Shown here one piece after another: positions 1 to 5,785 of a stretch of DNA of 8,136 nt; the stretch's first letter is position 1, and each line of letters begins with the position of its first letter. Made by a program: the position numbers and the translations under genes. The notes under the pieces are model-generated. The model did not search any database. It was not told the DNA's origin and saw only the letters and a list, made by a program, of their open reading frames with translations. Source of the DNA: an uncultured Streptococcus sp. (GTDB lineage Bacteria; Bacillota; Bacilli; Lactobacillales; Streptococcaceae); NCBI RefSeq assembly GCF_938020365.1, contig NZ_CALIIB010000143.1, positions 1 through 8,136 on the forward strand, read 5' to 3'.

Positions 1-50
1 GGTGGGACGACGAAATCGAATTCTAACGAATTACCGATTTCTGTCCCACT
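1..50. repeat. Palindromic intergenic repeat unit at the window edge
   Basis: The first 50 bases fold almost completely on themselves. GTGGGAC (2-8) pairs with GTCCCAC (43-49), GAAATCG (12-18) with CGATTTC (35-41), and AATTC (19-23) with GAATT (28-32), leaving a 4-nt loop and small bulges. The minus-strand form, beginning AGTGGGACAGAAATCGG, resembles a short palindromic unit I recall as dispersed between genes in sanguinis/mitis-group streptococci. That family assignment is from memory, not a search. No T-run follows on the visible side, so a terminator role is not supported here. The element may extend past the window. Confidence 0.6.
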
Positions 51-79
51 CTCCTATTCTTTATATTTGGCTAACTTAT

Positions 80-147
80 CTTAAAATCTGACAATGACAT
101 TGCTAAAGAAGAAAATTGCAATGATTAAGATTAAAATCAGATTTAAG
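80..147. repeat. Nested imperfect inverted repeat downstream of the membrane-protein pair
   Basis: Outer arms at 80-91 (CTTAAAATCTGA) and 137-147 (TCAGATTTAAG) match apart from one missing base. Inner arms CATTGC (98-103) and GCAATG (118-123) are exact. The stretch is AT-rich, encodes nothing convincing, and lies just beyond the terminator at 142-175, overlapping its A-tract. It could be the remains of a small palindromic element. The rest of 51-192 shows nothing else except that terminator. Confidence 0.35.
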
Positions 148-175
148 AAAACCCCTGCCAACTAAACTTGACAGG
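142..175 (-). terminator. Intrinsic terminator after the membrane-protein pair
   Basis: Read on the minus strand, CCTGTCAA (175-168) pairs with TTGGCAGG (161-154) across a 6-nt loop. The stem is 8 bp with one G-U pair and is followed by GGTTTTCTTAAAT. It lies 18 nt past the stop codon at 193, a normal place to end the transcript of the two YwaF-like genes. Confidence 0.7.
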
Positions 176-192
176 AGCTATAAAATCTAATT

Positions 193-873
193 TTAAACAA
201 TTTCTAGCTGCTTTTTCCAGCGTTTCTTAAATATTTCATCAAAAAGAAGCAAAGTTGCGGACAAAATAATCGATACAGCTAGATATTTTACTAAAAGATT
301 GTGCTGACTGATAAAAGGCGGGCTTTTTAGCAGACCGTAATTCCCACCCGTCACTTGATTAACACCGACAAGAAAAGCATCAAGCACAAAAGTATAGAGG
401 ACAATCGTGTATTTCTTGAGCTGGGTCTTATCGTAGTGATTCATCAGATAAATTAGGGAATTAACCAAGAGGGCATAGTGACCAATCAGGAAAGAGAAGC
501 TGGTAATATGCGGGAAATCATAAGGATCAAAGACTGGATAGCCGAGGGCGAAGACTGCCCCGCTGGCTCCTAGGAGAGCGAAATACTGCTTGCTAGGCCA
601 TTTATCTGGCAGAAAGACCACCGCAAACATGGCCAAACGGCAATGGTATAGAGGCAGACTATTTGCCAGAGGGAGCTGAAAACCCACATACCAGCTATAA
701 AGAATTGCCAGTTGGCACAACTGAAGGATTTTCATGCTTTTGATAAAGCTAGAATTCTTATGGTATTTTATCGATGCGTAGACAGACAGCAAAAGCAATG
801 CCATCATCAAAGAGTAGGCCAAAGCTGAAACAAAGGGTGGTTCAGTTTGGTTGGTAGTCAAAAAATGATGCAT
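193..873 (-). CDS. YwaF/TIGR02206-like multi-pass membrane protein (paralogue B)
   Basis: A 226-residue hydrophobic protein with about seven membrane segments (roughly residues 14-35, 46-66, 74-89, 96-114, 125-143, 153-171 and 193-212) and a basic C-terminal tail. It looks like the TIGR02206/YwaF family of bacterial integral membrane proteins, whose function is not established. Family-like motifs are LPLYHCR (73-79, Cys78) and FPHIT followed by IGH (His122, His132), then GGNYGLLKSPP near 176-186. These resemble the Cys/His arrangement of eukaryotic TMEM164, a related Pfam family with reported lysophospholipid acyltransferase activity. Enzymatic function here is inference only. The start is supported by AAGGA at 880-884, 6 nt before ATG, and by alignment with the neighbouring paralogue (both have a T-EPP motif at residues 10-15). 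It is the second gene of a tandem pair, 108 bp after paralogue A, and ends before a terminator. Confidence 0.8.
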   Translation of the reverse strand: MHHFLTTNQTEPPFVSALAYSLMMALLLLSVYASIKYHKNSSFIKSMKILQLCQLAILYSWYVGFQLPLANSLPLYHCRLAMFAVVFLPDKWPSKQYFALLGASGAVFALGYPVFDPYDFPHITSFSFLIGHYALLVNSLIYLMNHYDKTQLKKYTIVLYTFVLDAFLVGVNQVTGGNYGLLKSPPFISQHNLLVKYLAVSIILSATLLLFDEIFKKRWKKQLEIV

Positions 874-981
874 CCAGTTTCCTTTCTACTTTTAAAATCT
901 GTATGTTCAAACTCCCAGACAGCTTGAAAATCTAGGCAGAATTTTTCTAGTTACCAGAGAAATCATTTCCTCTTCCAATCT

Positions 982-1674
982 TTATTGGATCAATCGCTCT
1001 GCCTGTCTTTCCTTCATTTCTTTGAACAAGTAAGAAAATAGAAGCAAGGCCGTCGCTAAGACCACAGACACGATCATATAATTCCCAAGCATACCATGAT
1101 CTCCTACCAGAGGCGGATCCTTTAAGAAACCGTAGTTGCCCCCGAATGCAATATTTCCAAGCAAGATGAGGAAGTCTAAGCCAAAGGTGATTTCTATGAT
1201 ACGACGATAGGACAGATTAAGTCTATCATAATGTTTCATCAGATAGATAATCGAATTGCCTAATAGAGCCAAATGACCGATGAAAAACGAAAATAGGGTT
1301 ATATGCGGAAATGAATAGGGATCCAAAATCGGATAGACAATGGCGCAAATCGGTCCAAATACTCCCAATAAGGCGAAATATTGCTTATAAGCTACTTTAT
1401 CTGGCAGTAGCAAGACAGCAAACATAGCGACTCGGCAATGGTACAAGGGGAGACTCTCCGACAAAGGCTCCTGAATAACTAAGTACCAGCCATACAAAGA
1501 GACTAATTGCACGATTTGGGCAACTCTAAAAAAAGTCTGTACTTTCTTTCGCTCAAAAAAACAACTAGCAACATAGATGACGGACACTAGGCTCATCAAA
1601 AGCAGAATATAAGCAAAAGGCGTCATCACAGGCGGTTCTGTTTTGTGACTAGTAAAAAAATCTAGTAAATTCAT
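982..1674 (-). CDS. YwaF/TIGR02206-like multi-pass membrane protein (paralogue A)
   Basis: A 230-residue protein with the same architecture as paralogue B: about seven membrane segments, LPLYHCR (75-81, Cys80), FPHIT (His124), IGH (His134), GGNYGFLKDPP (178-188) and a charged C-terminal tail. Over the central stretch from SLPLYHC to KHYD about 55 of 78 positions are identical to paralogue B by eye, and the ends diverge more. The two therefore arose by tandem duplication and have since drifted. The start agrees with the paralogue's N-terminus, but its ribosome site is poor: AGGA lies 14 nt upstream (1689-1692) and GAAAG abuts the ATG. I found no convincing promoter upstream; an inverted repeat at 1705-1744 occupies that place. 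Family assignment is by recalled motif; the function is unknown. Confidence 0.8.
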   Translation of the reverse strand: MNLLDFFTSHKTEPPVMTPFAYILLLMSLVSVIYVASCFFERKKVQTFFRVAQIVQLVSLYGWYLVIQEPLSESLPLYHCRVAMFAVLLLPDKVAYKQYFALLGVFGPICAIVYPILDPYSFPHITLFSFFIGHLALLGNSIIYLMKHYDRLNLSYRRIIEITFGLDFLILLGNIAFGGNYGFLKDPPLVGDHGMLGNYMIVSVVLATALLLFSYLFKEMKERQAERLIQ

Positions 1675-1704
1675 CTTTCAAATTTTCATCCTAATAAATA
1701 TTTT

Positions 1705-1744
1705 TTAAGGACACTGGGCTTGCTCTTCCTAGCAAAGTCCTTAA
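1705..1744. repeat. Stem-loop upstream of paralogue A
   Basis: TTAAGGAC (1705-1712) and GTCCTTAA (1737-1744) are exact 8-bp arms. Inside them TTGCT (1720-1724) pairs with AGCAA (1731-1735). On the plus strand the stem is followed by TTTTT, which would make a terminator against antisense transcription. On the minus strand the downstream side is A-rich, so it should not stop transcription into the membrane-protein genes. An operator or 5' leader structure is equally possible. Confidence 0.45.
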
Positions 1745-1750
1745 TTTTTC

Positions 1751-1772
1751 TCAAAAAGTTTTTCAACTTTCT
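1751..1772 (-). terminator. Weak AT-rich terminator candidate after the Nudix gene
   Basis: On the minus strand AAAGTT (1770-1765), a GAAA tetraloop and AACTTT (1760-1755) form a 6-bp stem, extendable by wobble pairs, that runs into TTGAG. It is the only hairpin with a U-tail between the Nudix stop and paralogue A. The stem is AT-rich and short, so the call is tentative. Confidence 0.35.
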
Positions 1773-1867
1773 AGAGGTAATAGCTTCTGGCCCTTATAAC
1801 TCTGGACAGATTGAGCCAGATTATCTGGTCTACTGGATATAAGCATCCAGTCAGCATCAACTTCAAT

Positions 1868-2479
1868 CTAGTCTATATATTGTTCTTGCTGATTCTGATA
1901 AATATCCCAGAGAAGCTGCAGCTGCTCTTTTGTTATCCTTTTCTCGGATAGAAGAGGCAAATCCTGTGGGGCAAAGAAACTCATCTCGGCAATTTCTAAA
2001 TTGGGCTGAAAATCTCCCTCTTTCAGCTGACATTCAAACACGAGCTTGACGTACTGCTTACTTTGTGGCTGAAATTTATTGCTATCAAAGACAGCCAGCA
2101 AGCGTACTACGCTAGCTTGAAATCCAGTTTCTTCCTGAATTTCTTTTACTATATTTTCTTTGGGAGATAAGCCTACTTCGCAGAAACCACCCGGCAGAGC
2201 CCATGTCTCCTCTTGCTGTCCTCGTACTAGACAAATCTTGCCCTGCTGAACGATAAAAGCTCGGACATCGACCAAAGGAGTCGCATAAAAATCTGTCGGA
2301 CGGAGCAAGTCAGACAGCTCATCCGGTTCCAGATGACTGGTCTCGCTGAGCAGCCGATTCAGATTGTCTCTGATATCCGCATAGCGTTCTCGATCAAAGT
2401 CACTGGCAGCAAAAGACAAACCTGTATCCGTTATAGCCAGCAGTCGTTGCAGAATTAAAGCTGTATCACTTGTCCCCAT
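1868..2479 (-). CDS. Nudix hydrolase with Nudix_N helical domain
   Basis: A 203-residue protein. Residues 5-65 match the helical N-terminal domain of nucleoside-diphosphate-X hydrolases (LLAITDTGLSFA...FDRERYADIR). Residues 68-195 form the Nudix fold that hydrolyses nucleoside diphosphates linked to another moiety, in the cytosol. The Nudix box at 98-120 keeps the metal-binding EIQEETGF end, but Leu104 stands where the general box has Glu and Lys112 where it has Arg. This GLSP form is, as I recall, usual in the ADP-ribose-pyrophosphatase-like subfamily with the Nudix_N domain, so an 8-oxo-dGTP MutT role is not indicated. The start is well supported: GGAGG (2489-2493) lies 9 nt upstream, inside murF, and the gene overlaps murF by 14 nt, implying coupled translation. 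Substrate unknown. Reading stays open for 34 codons after the TAG. Confidence 0.88.
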   Translation of the reverse strand: MGTSDTALILQRLLAITDTGLSFAASDFDRERYADIRDNLNRLLSETSHLEPDELSDLLRPTDFYATPLVDVRAFIVQQGKICLVRGQQEETWALPGGFCEVGLSPKENIVKEIQEETGFQASVVRLLAVFDSNKFQPQSKQYVKLVFECQLKEGDFQPNLEIAEMSFFAPQDLPLLSEKRITKEQLQLLWDIYQNQQEQYID

Positions 2480-3839
2480 GCTCCAAGGCCTCCACTAGTT
2501 TATCCAACTTCATCGAATTACTGCCCTTGAGCAAGATTTGGTCGGAGGATTGCAACCAAGTCTTAACGGTCTTGGTCAAATCTTCAAACTGATCCTTGTC
2601 AGCATTTTTAACAAAATAATGCACTCGATTTGGTGGGTAGATTTCCCGAGCATAGACGTAGAGGGCTTCCATGTCCTCTCCATAAAGGAAAAGATCGGTG
2701 ATAATCTCTGGATTGAGACTGGTAATCATGGCTCCGTGCATCAGCTTGGAGTCAGCACCCAGCTCTTTCATATCCGCCAAGACTGCAGCCTTGCGGCCAC
2801 CCTGACTAGCTGGAATCGCTGAGAAGGTTTCAAGAATCAAGCGCATAGCTGTTGGATTGGCGTTGTAGACATCAGACAGGATATCAGCTCCATTAGCCGC
2901 CTTCTTCCACTCGGTTCGATTGCGGGTCAATTCCAGCTGAGCAAAAGCCTGACGGATCGCCGACTCACTGACACCCTCCTGCAAGGCTACGTAAGAGGCG
3001 ATCATAGCGTTGGTCGCATTGTATTTGCCAGTCACAGGCAAGTCAATCGCCTGCTCCAGAAAATTCGCTTCAAAGGTCAAACTATCCTTGCGCTCTTCCA
3101 AGCGAGTCAAGTAAATATCTGCATCGGGACCAAAGCGAACTACTTTTTGCTGGTCTGGCAGAAAATCATTGACGATCTTATCAGCTGGAGCCAAGAGCAG
3201 ACCGCCTTTCTTCATACCATCTGTAATTTGCATCTTTCCTTTAGCAATCTCCGTACGGCTTCCGAAAAATTCTAAGTGAGCTTCGCCAACCAAGGTCACA
3301 ATGCCCGTTTTAGGCTTGGCAATTTCAGACAGAAGATGGATATCTCCCAAATGATCCTGTCCCATTTCCAAAACCAGCTTTTCTGTGTCATCTGGCATGT
3401 GGAGAACCGTGTAGGGCAGACCGATTTCATTATTATAGTTGCCTTGGGTTTTATAGGTTTTGTAGCTAGTAGCTAATAGCTGAGCCAGCATATCCTTGGT
3501 TGTAGTCTTCCCATTGGAGCCTGTCACAGCGAGCACATCTACACCTGTCTTTTCCAGATAGTATTGAGCCAAACTTTGAAAGGCCGCTAGCACATCATCG
3601 ACCAAAATATAGGGTCCTTCTGCTACCGGACGCTCAGACAAGGTCGCTGCAGCTCCCTGAGCGAAGGCGGTCGCGATAAAGTCATGACCGTCACGCGCGC
3701 CCTTGAGCGGGATAAAAAGATCCCCCGCCTCAATCAAACGGCTGTCAAATTCAGCATTTCTAAAAGTCACATTTTCAAACTGACTGACATCATTTTTGGC
3801 AGCCAAGACTTCTGCTATTTCATATAAATCTAATTTCAT
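2466..3839 (-). CDS. murF: UDP-MurNAc-tripeptide:D-Ala-D-Ala ligase MurF
   Basis: This cytosolic ATP-dependent ligase adds D-Ala-D-Ala to UDP-MurNAc-L-Ala-D-Glu-L-Lys, the last soluble step of peptidoglycan precursor synthesis. Its 457 residues are the usual length. The N-terminal substrate domain (1-98) carries FDSR and FIPLKGARDGHDF. The central ATPase domain has the P-loop TGSNGKTTTKD (106-116), the EMGQDHLGDI region (158-167) and GEAHLEFFGS (185-194). The C-terminal domain has LTRNRTEW (304-311) and SDVYNANPTAM (322-332), both standard for MurF. The start is fixed by the conserved N-terminus, although the leader lacks a good Shine-Dalgarno. It lies 104 bp downstream of ddl, which supplies its dipeptide substrate, beyond a strong hairpin. 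It overlaps the Nudix gene at its 3' end. Confidence 0.96.
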   Translation of the reverse strand: MKLDLYEIAEVLAAKNDVSQFENVTFRNAEFDSRLIEAGDLFIPLKGARDGHDFIATAFAQGAAATLSERPVAEGPYILVDDVLAAFQSLAQYYLEKTGVDVLAVTGSNGKTTTKDMLAQLLATSYKTYKTQGNYNNEIGLPYTVLHMPDDTEKLVLEMGQDHLGDIHLLSEIAKPKTGIVTLVGEAHLEFFGSRTEIAKGKMQITDGMKKGGLLLAPADKIVNDFLPDQQKVVRFGPDADIYLTRLEERKDSLTFEANFLEQAIDLPVTGKYNATNAMIASYVALQEGVSESAIRQAFAQLELTRNRTEWKKAANGADILSDVYNANPTAMRLILETFSAIPASQGGRKAAVLADMKELGADSKLMHGAMITSLNPEIITDLFLYGEDMEALYVYAREIYPPNRVHYFVKNADKDQFEDLTKTVKTWLQSSDQILLKGSNSMKLDKLVEALEHGDK

Positions 3840-3868
3840 ATTTTTAACTCATTTTTCCGCTTTTTCCC

Positions 3869-3929
3869 AAAAAAGAAGGGATTGAGGCCAGACTAAATAG
3901 TAAATATTCAGTCTGTCATCTCAGTCCCT
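3869..3929 (-). terminator. Strong two-part intrinsic terminator between ddl and murF
   Basis: On the minus strand the outer arms AGGGACTGA (3929-3921) and TCAATCCCT (3885-3877) pair with one mismatch. The inner arms CAGACTGAATA (3915-3905) and TATTTAGTCTG (3899-3889) pair along 11 bp with one G-U, around a 5-nt loop. TCTTTTTT follows (ending at 3869). It begins 14 nt after the ddl stop and is the clearest terminator in the window. Because a promoter lies immediately before it, it may also act as a leader attenuator for murF. Confidence 0.85.
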
Positions 3930-3931
3930 CT

Positions 3932-3972
3932 ATTATATCATAATTATAAAAGATGCGCTTCTCTCTGAGCAA
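3932..3972 (-). promoter_or_regulatory. Overlapping promoter candidates at the ddl 3' end, for murF and the Nudix gene
   Basis: Two perfect TATAAT boxes occur on the minus strand. One at 3937-3932 is preceded by TGA (3940-3938), giving an extended -10. The other at 3948-3943 overlaps the ddl stop and has TTGCTC (3972-3967) 18 nt upstream. Initiation would fall about 3925-3936, at the foot of the hairpin. With a terminator after ddl, murF needs a promoter, and no other is visible before its ATG. Confidence 0.5.
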
Positions 3973-4990
3973 AGGCCTCTTCAGCCAGATTTACCAATTT
4001 CTCAATCAACTCGGAATAAGGGAGTCCCATATTTTCCCAGAGCAAGGGATACATAGACCATTGAGTAAAGCCAGGCATGGTGTTGAGCTCATTGAGGAAG
4101 ATGTCCCCCTCTTCGGTGTAAAAGAAATCACAGCGAGCCAATCCCTGTCCGCCCAAGGCACGAAAGGCTGTCTCAGCATTCGTACGCATAACTGAAATAA
4201 CCTCGTCCGAGATTTTTGCAGGAATGTCCATGGTAATCTTATTGTCAATATACTTGGCTTCATAATCGTAGAAAGCCACATCTTTGACCACTTCGCCCGG
4301 CAAGGTGCTTCTAACGTCATAATTTCCTAAGAGACCAACCTCAATCTCACGCGCATTGACTCCCCGCTCAACCAAGACACGGCTGTCGTACTTGAAGGCC
4401 AAATCCAATGCTGCCCGCAGCTCCTCTTGATTTTCAGACTTAGAAATACCGACACTAGAGCCCATATTAGATGGTTTGGTAAAAATCGGATAAGTTAATT
4501 TTTTTTCGATTTCGGCAATTTTTTCTTCAAGATTTTCACCCTCAATTACCGCTACATAAGGTACCTGTGGGATTCCAGCAGACTCCAGAATGCGTTTGGT
4601 GGTAATTTTGTCCATGGCAACACTTGAAGACAAGATATTACAGCCCACATAAGGAAGCCGCAGCACTTCAAGAAAGCCTTGAATAGAGCCATCCTCGCCC
4701 ATCGGTCCATGAAGGACAGGAAAGACAACTGCATTTTCCTCATAAATATCACTCGGTTTGACTTGCTGCGAAAGATCAACCGTTGCATTGGTCATGAGCT
4801 TTTCATCTGCAGACGGCTTTTCTGTAAATTCCTGCGTTTTGATAAAATCGCCAGCTTTTGTGATGAAATAAGTCTTGACAGAAAATTTGTCATAGTTGAC
4901 AGCTCGCATGACACTCTCAGCCGACAAGACTGAAACTTCTCGCTCAGCGCTGCGGCCACCATATAGTAAAATCAAGGTTTGTTTGACCAT
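3944..4990 (-). CDS. ddl: D-alanine--D-alanine ligase Ddl
   Basis: This ATP-grasp enzyme makes the D-Ala-D-Ala dipeptide in the cytosol, the substrate of MurF encoded next. It has 348 residues, typical of the Gram-positive form. The N-terminal domain shows GGRSAEREVS (11-20, with the substrate-contacting Glu16), HGPMGEDGSIQG (94-105) and LPYVGCN (112-118). ATP-grasp parts are FTKPSNMGSSVGISK (170-184), the YDYEAKY loop (241-247), RCDFF (286-290) and the metal-binding NELN (300-303). The Tyr at the start of the YDYEAKY loop is the version found in true D-Ala-D-Ala ligases; D-lactate-adding enzymes have Phe there. The cell is therefore expected to be vancomycin-susceptible at this step (inference). 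AGGA (4998-5001) lies 7 nt before the ATG. It has its own promoter upstream and a strong terminator downstream, so it is probably a single-gene unit. Confidence 0.97.
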   Translation of the reverse strand: MVKQTLILLYGGRSAEREVSVLSAESVMRAVNYDKFSVKTYFITKAGDFIKTQEFTEKPSADEKLMTNATVDLSQQVKPSDIYEENAVVFPVLHGPMGEDGSIQGFLEVLRLPYVGCNILSSSVAMDKITTKRILESAGIPQVPYVAVIEGENLEEKIAEIEKKLTYPIFTKPSNMGSSVGISKSENQEELRAALDLAFKYDSRVLVERGVNAREIEVGLLGNYDVRSTLPGEVVKDVAFYDYEAKYIDNKITMDIPAKISDEVISVMRTNAETAFRALGGQGLARCDFFYTEEGDIFLNELNTMPGFTQWSMYPLLWENMGLPYSELIEKLVNLAEEAFAQREAHLL

Positions 4991-5058
4991 TATCTTATCC
5001 TAACATTTCTAGCTATAAGTTCATTTTGGGTTACCCCATCTTCTTTTTAGACTGTTTC

Positions 5059-5087
5059 AGTATATCATATTTCCCCGCATTTTTGAA
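5059..5087 (-). promoter_or_regulatory. ddl promoter
   Basis: On the minus strand TTCAAA (5087-5082) is followed after 17 nt by TATACT (5064-5059), preceded by TGA to make an extended -10. It lies just after the recR terminator. The transcript would start near 5052, giving ddl a leader of about 60 nt in which I see no large structure. Confidence 0.7.
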
Positions 5088-5090
5088 TAG

Positions 5091-5127
5091 AAAAAAGACT
5101 TCCAAAGCTGTTTTTCAGCAGGAAATC
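5091..5127 (-). terminator. Intrinsic terminator after recR
   Basis: On the minus strand GATTTCC (5127-5121) pairs with GGAAGTC (5103-5097), and GCTG (5119-5116) with CAGC (5110-5107) around an A5 loop. A run of six T follows directly (5096-5091). It starts 12 nt past the recR stop and closes the pbp2b-recR transcript. Confidence 0.8.
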
Positions 5128-5138
5128 TTTCTTTCATC

Positions 5139-5735
5139 TTACAATTCTGTCCGATTTTCAATGGCTCGGAGCAGGGTTACTTCGTCTGCATATTCGATAT
5201 CAGCGCCGACAGCCAGTCCACGGGCCAGTCGAGTCACCTTGATACCAGCAGGCTTGAGCACTCGAGAAATATACATAGAAGTCGCTTCTCCGTCAGCCGT
5301 TGCATTGGTAGCCACAATCACTTCCATCACTTGACTGTCCATCAAGCGAGTCAGGAGACTCTTGAGGTTGATATCATCTGGTCCTACACCGTTCATGGGG
5401 GAAATGAGGCCGTGGAGAACATGATAAAGTCCGTGGTATTCTTGGATATTTTCCATGGCAGACACATCGCGGCTATCCTCAACGATCAAGATCACAGTCT
5501 GATCGCGCGTTTGATCCGTACAGATAGCACAAGGATCATCGTCCGTCAGATTGCCACAGATAGAGCAGTAGGTCAGCTCACGCTTGGCAGCTAGTAGATT
5601 TTTGGCGAATTCATTGACATCATCGTCACTCATCCCGATGGTATAAAAGGCTAAACGAGTAGCTGTCTTGATGCCGATCCCCGGCAGCTTGGAAAAGCTA
5701 TCAATCAATTTGGCGATAGGAGTTGGATAAAGCAT
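5139..5735 (-). CDS. recR: Recombination mediator RecR
   Basis: RecR works with RecO (and RecF) to load RecA onto SSB-coated gaps in DNA repair. The 198 residues match the family's length. A helix-hairpin-helix covers about 7-30 (SKLPGIGIKTATR). A four-cysteine zinc site is at C57, C60, C69 and C72. The Toprim domain spans about 80-175 with VEDSRD (85-90) and NATADGEATSMYISR (144-158), and the C-terminus is conserved (GLAVGADIEYADEVTL). The ATG gives the conserved family N-terminus MLYPTPIAKLI, but it has no Shine-Dalgarno close by. The nearest good one, AAGGA at 5780-5784, lies 44 nt upstream, with a 31-nt hairpin in between. It follows pbp2b by 50 bp and probably shares its transcript. Confidence 0.97.
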   Translation of the reverse strand: MLYPTPIAKLIDSFSKLPGIGIKTATRLAFYTIGMSDDDVNEFAKNLLAAKRELTYCSICGNLTDDDPCAICTDQTRDQTVILIVEDSRDVSAMENIQEYHGLYHVLHGLISPMNGVGPDDINLKSLLTRLMDSQVMEVIVATNATADGEATSMYISRVLKPAGIKVTRLARGLAVGADIEYADEVTLLRAIENRTEL

Positions 5736-5746
5736 AATAATAGTTG

Positions 5747-5777
5747 AGCAGTAAAATCTTGATCCGATTCTACTGCT
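5747..5777 (-). promoter_or_regulatory. Hairpin between Shine-Dalgarno and ATG of recR
   Basis: On the transcript AGCAGTAGAATC (5777-5766) pairs with GATTTTACTGCT (5758-5747) as a 12-bp stem containing one G-U pair, with a 7-nt loop GGATCAA. The same pair is an A-C mismatch on the other strand, so the stem is better in the RNA of the genes. AGAAAGGAA (5787-5779) sits right before the stem and CAACTATTATT follows it up to the recR ATG. No U-run follows, so it is not a standard terminator. Folding would cut the SD-to-ATG distance from 44 to about 13 nt. Confidence 0.6.
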
Positions 5778-5785
5778 TTTCCTTT

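Larger units (their letters stand above)
1675..1867. other. Intergenic region between the Nudix gene and paralogue A
   Basis: This gap carries, in minus-strand order, a 34-codon open stretch in frame with the Nudix gene after its TAG (down to TGA at 1763-1765), an AT-rich hairpin at 1755-1770, and an inverted repeat at 1705-1744. No clear promoter for the downstream membrane-protein genes was found. Confidence 0.5.

Noticed and set aside
907..966. A 19-codon minus-strand ORF (MISLVTRKIL...) after GGAAGAGGAA in the gap between the two membrane-protein genes.
   Set aside because: The purine-rich stretch abuts the ATG, the peptide has no recognisable feature, and short ORFs of this size are expected by chance. 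Without conservation data it cannot be called a gene.
976..989. Small CCAAT/ATTGG hairpin at the stop codon of paralogue A as a terminator.
   Set aside because: Its stem is only five base pairs, AT-rich, and has no T-run on the minus strand; readthrough into paralogue B is more likely.
1868..2479. Assignment of the Nudix gene as the antimutator mutT or mutX.
   Set aside because: The protein is longer than those, has the extra Nudix_N domain, and its Nudix box lacks the canonical Glu and Arg.
2538..2822. Open plus-strand frame of 94 codons opposite murF.
   Set aside because: It lies wholly antisense to a gene with clear catalytic motifs, has no ribosome site of note, and its translation shows no domain. 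The same holds for the other plus-strand frames opposite ddl, recR and pbp2b.
4006..4320. Open minus-strand frame of 104 codons within ddl.
   Set aside because: It is a shifted-frame shadow of ddl, whose own frame carries all the ATP-grasp motifs; there is no sign of a programmed shift.
3944..4990. Possibility that the ligase is a VanA-like D-Ala-D-Lac enzyme.
   Set aside because: The YDYEAKY loop begins with Tyr as in D-Ala-D-Ala ligases, and no vanH- or vanX-like gene is nearby.
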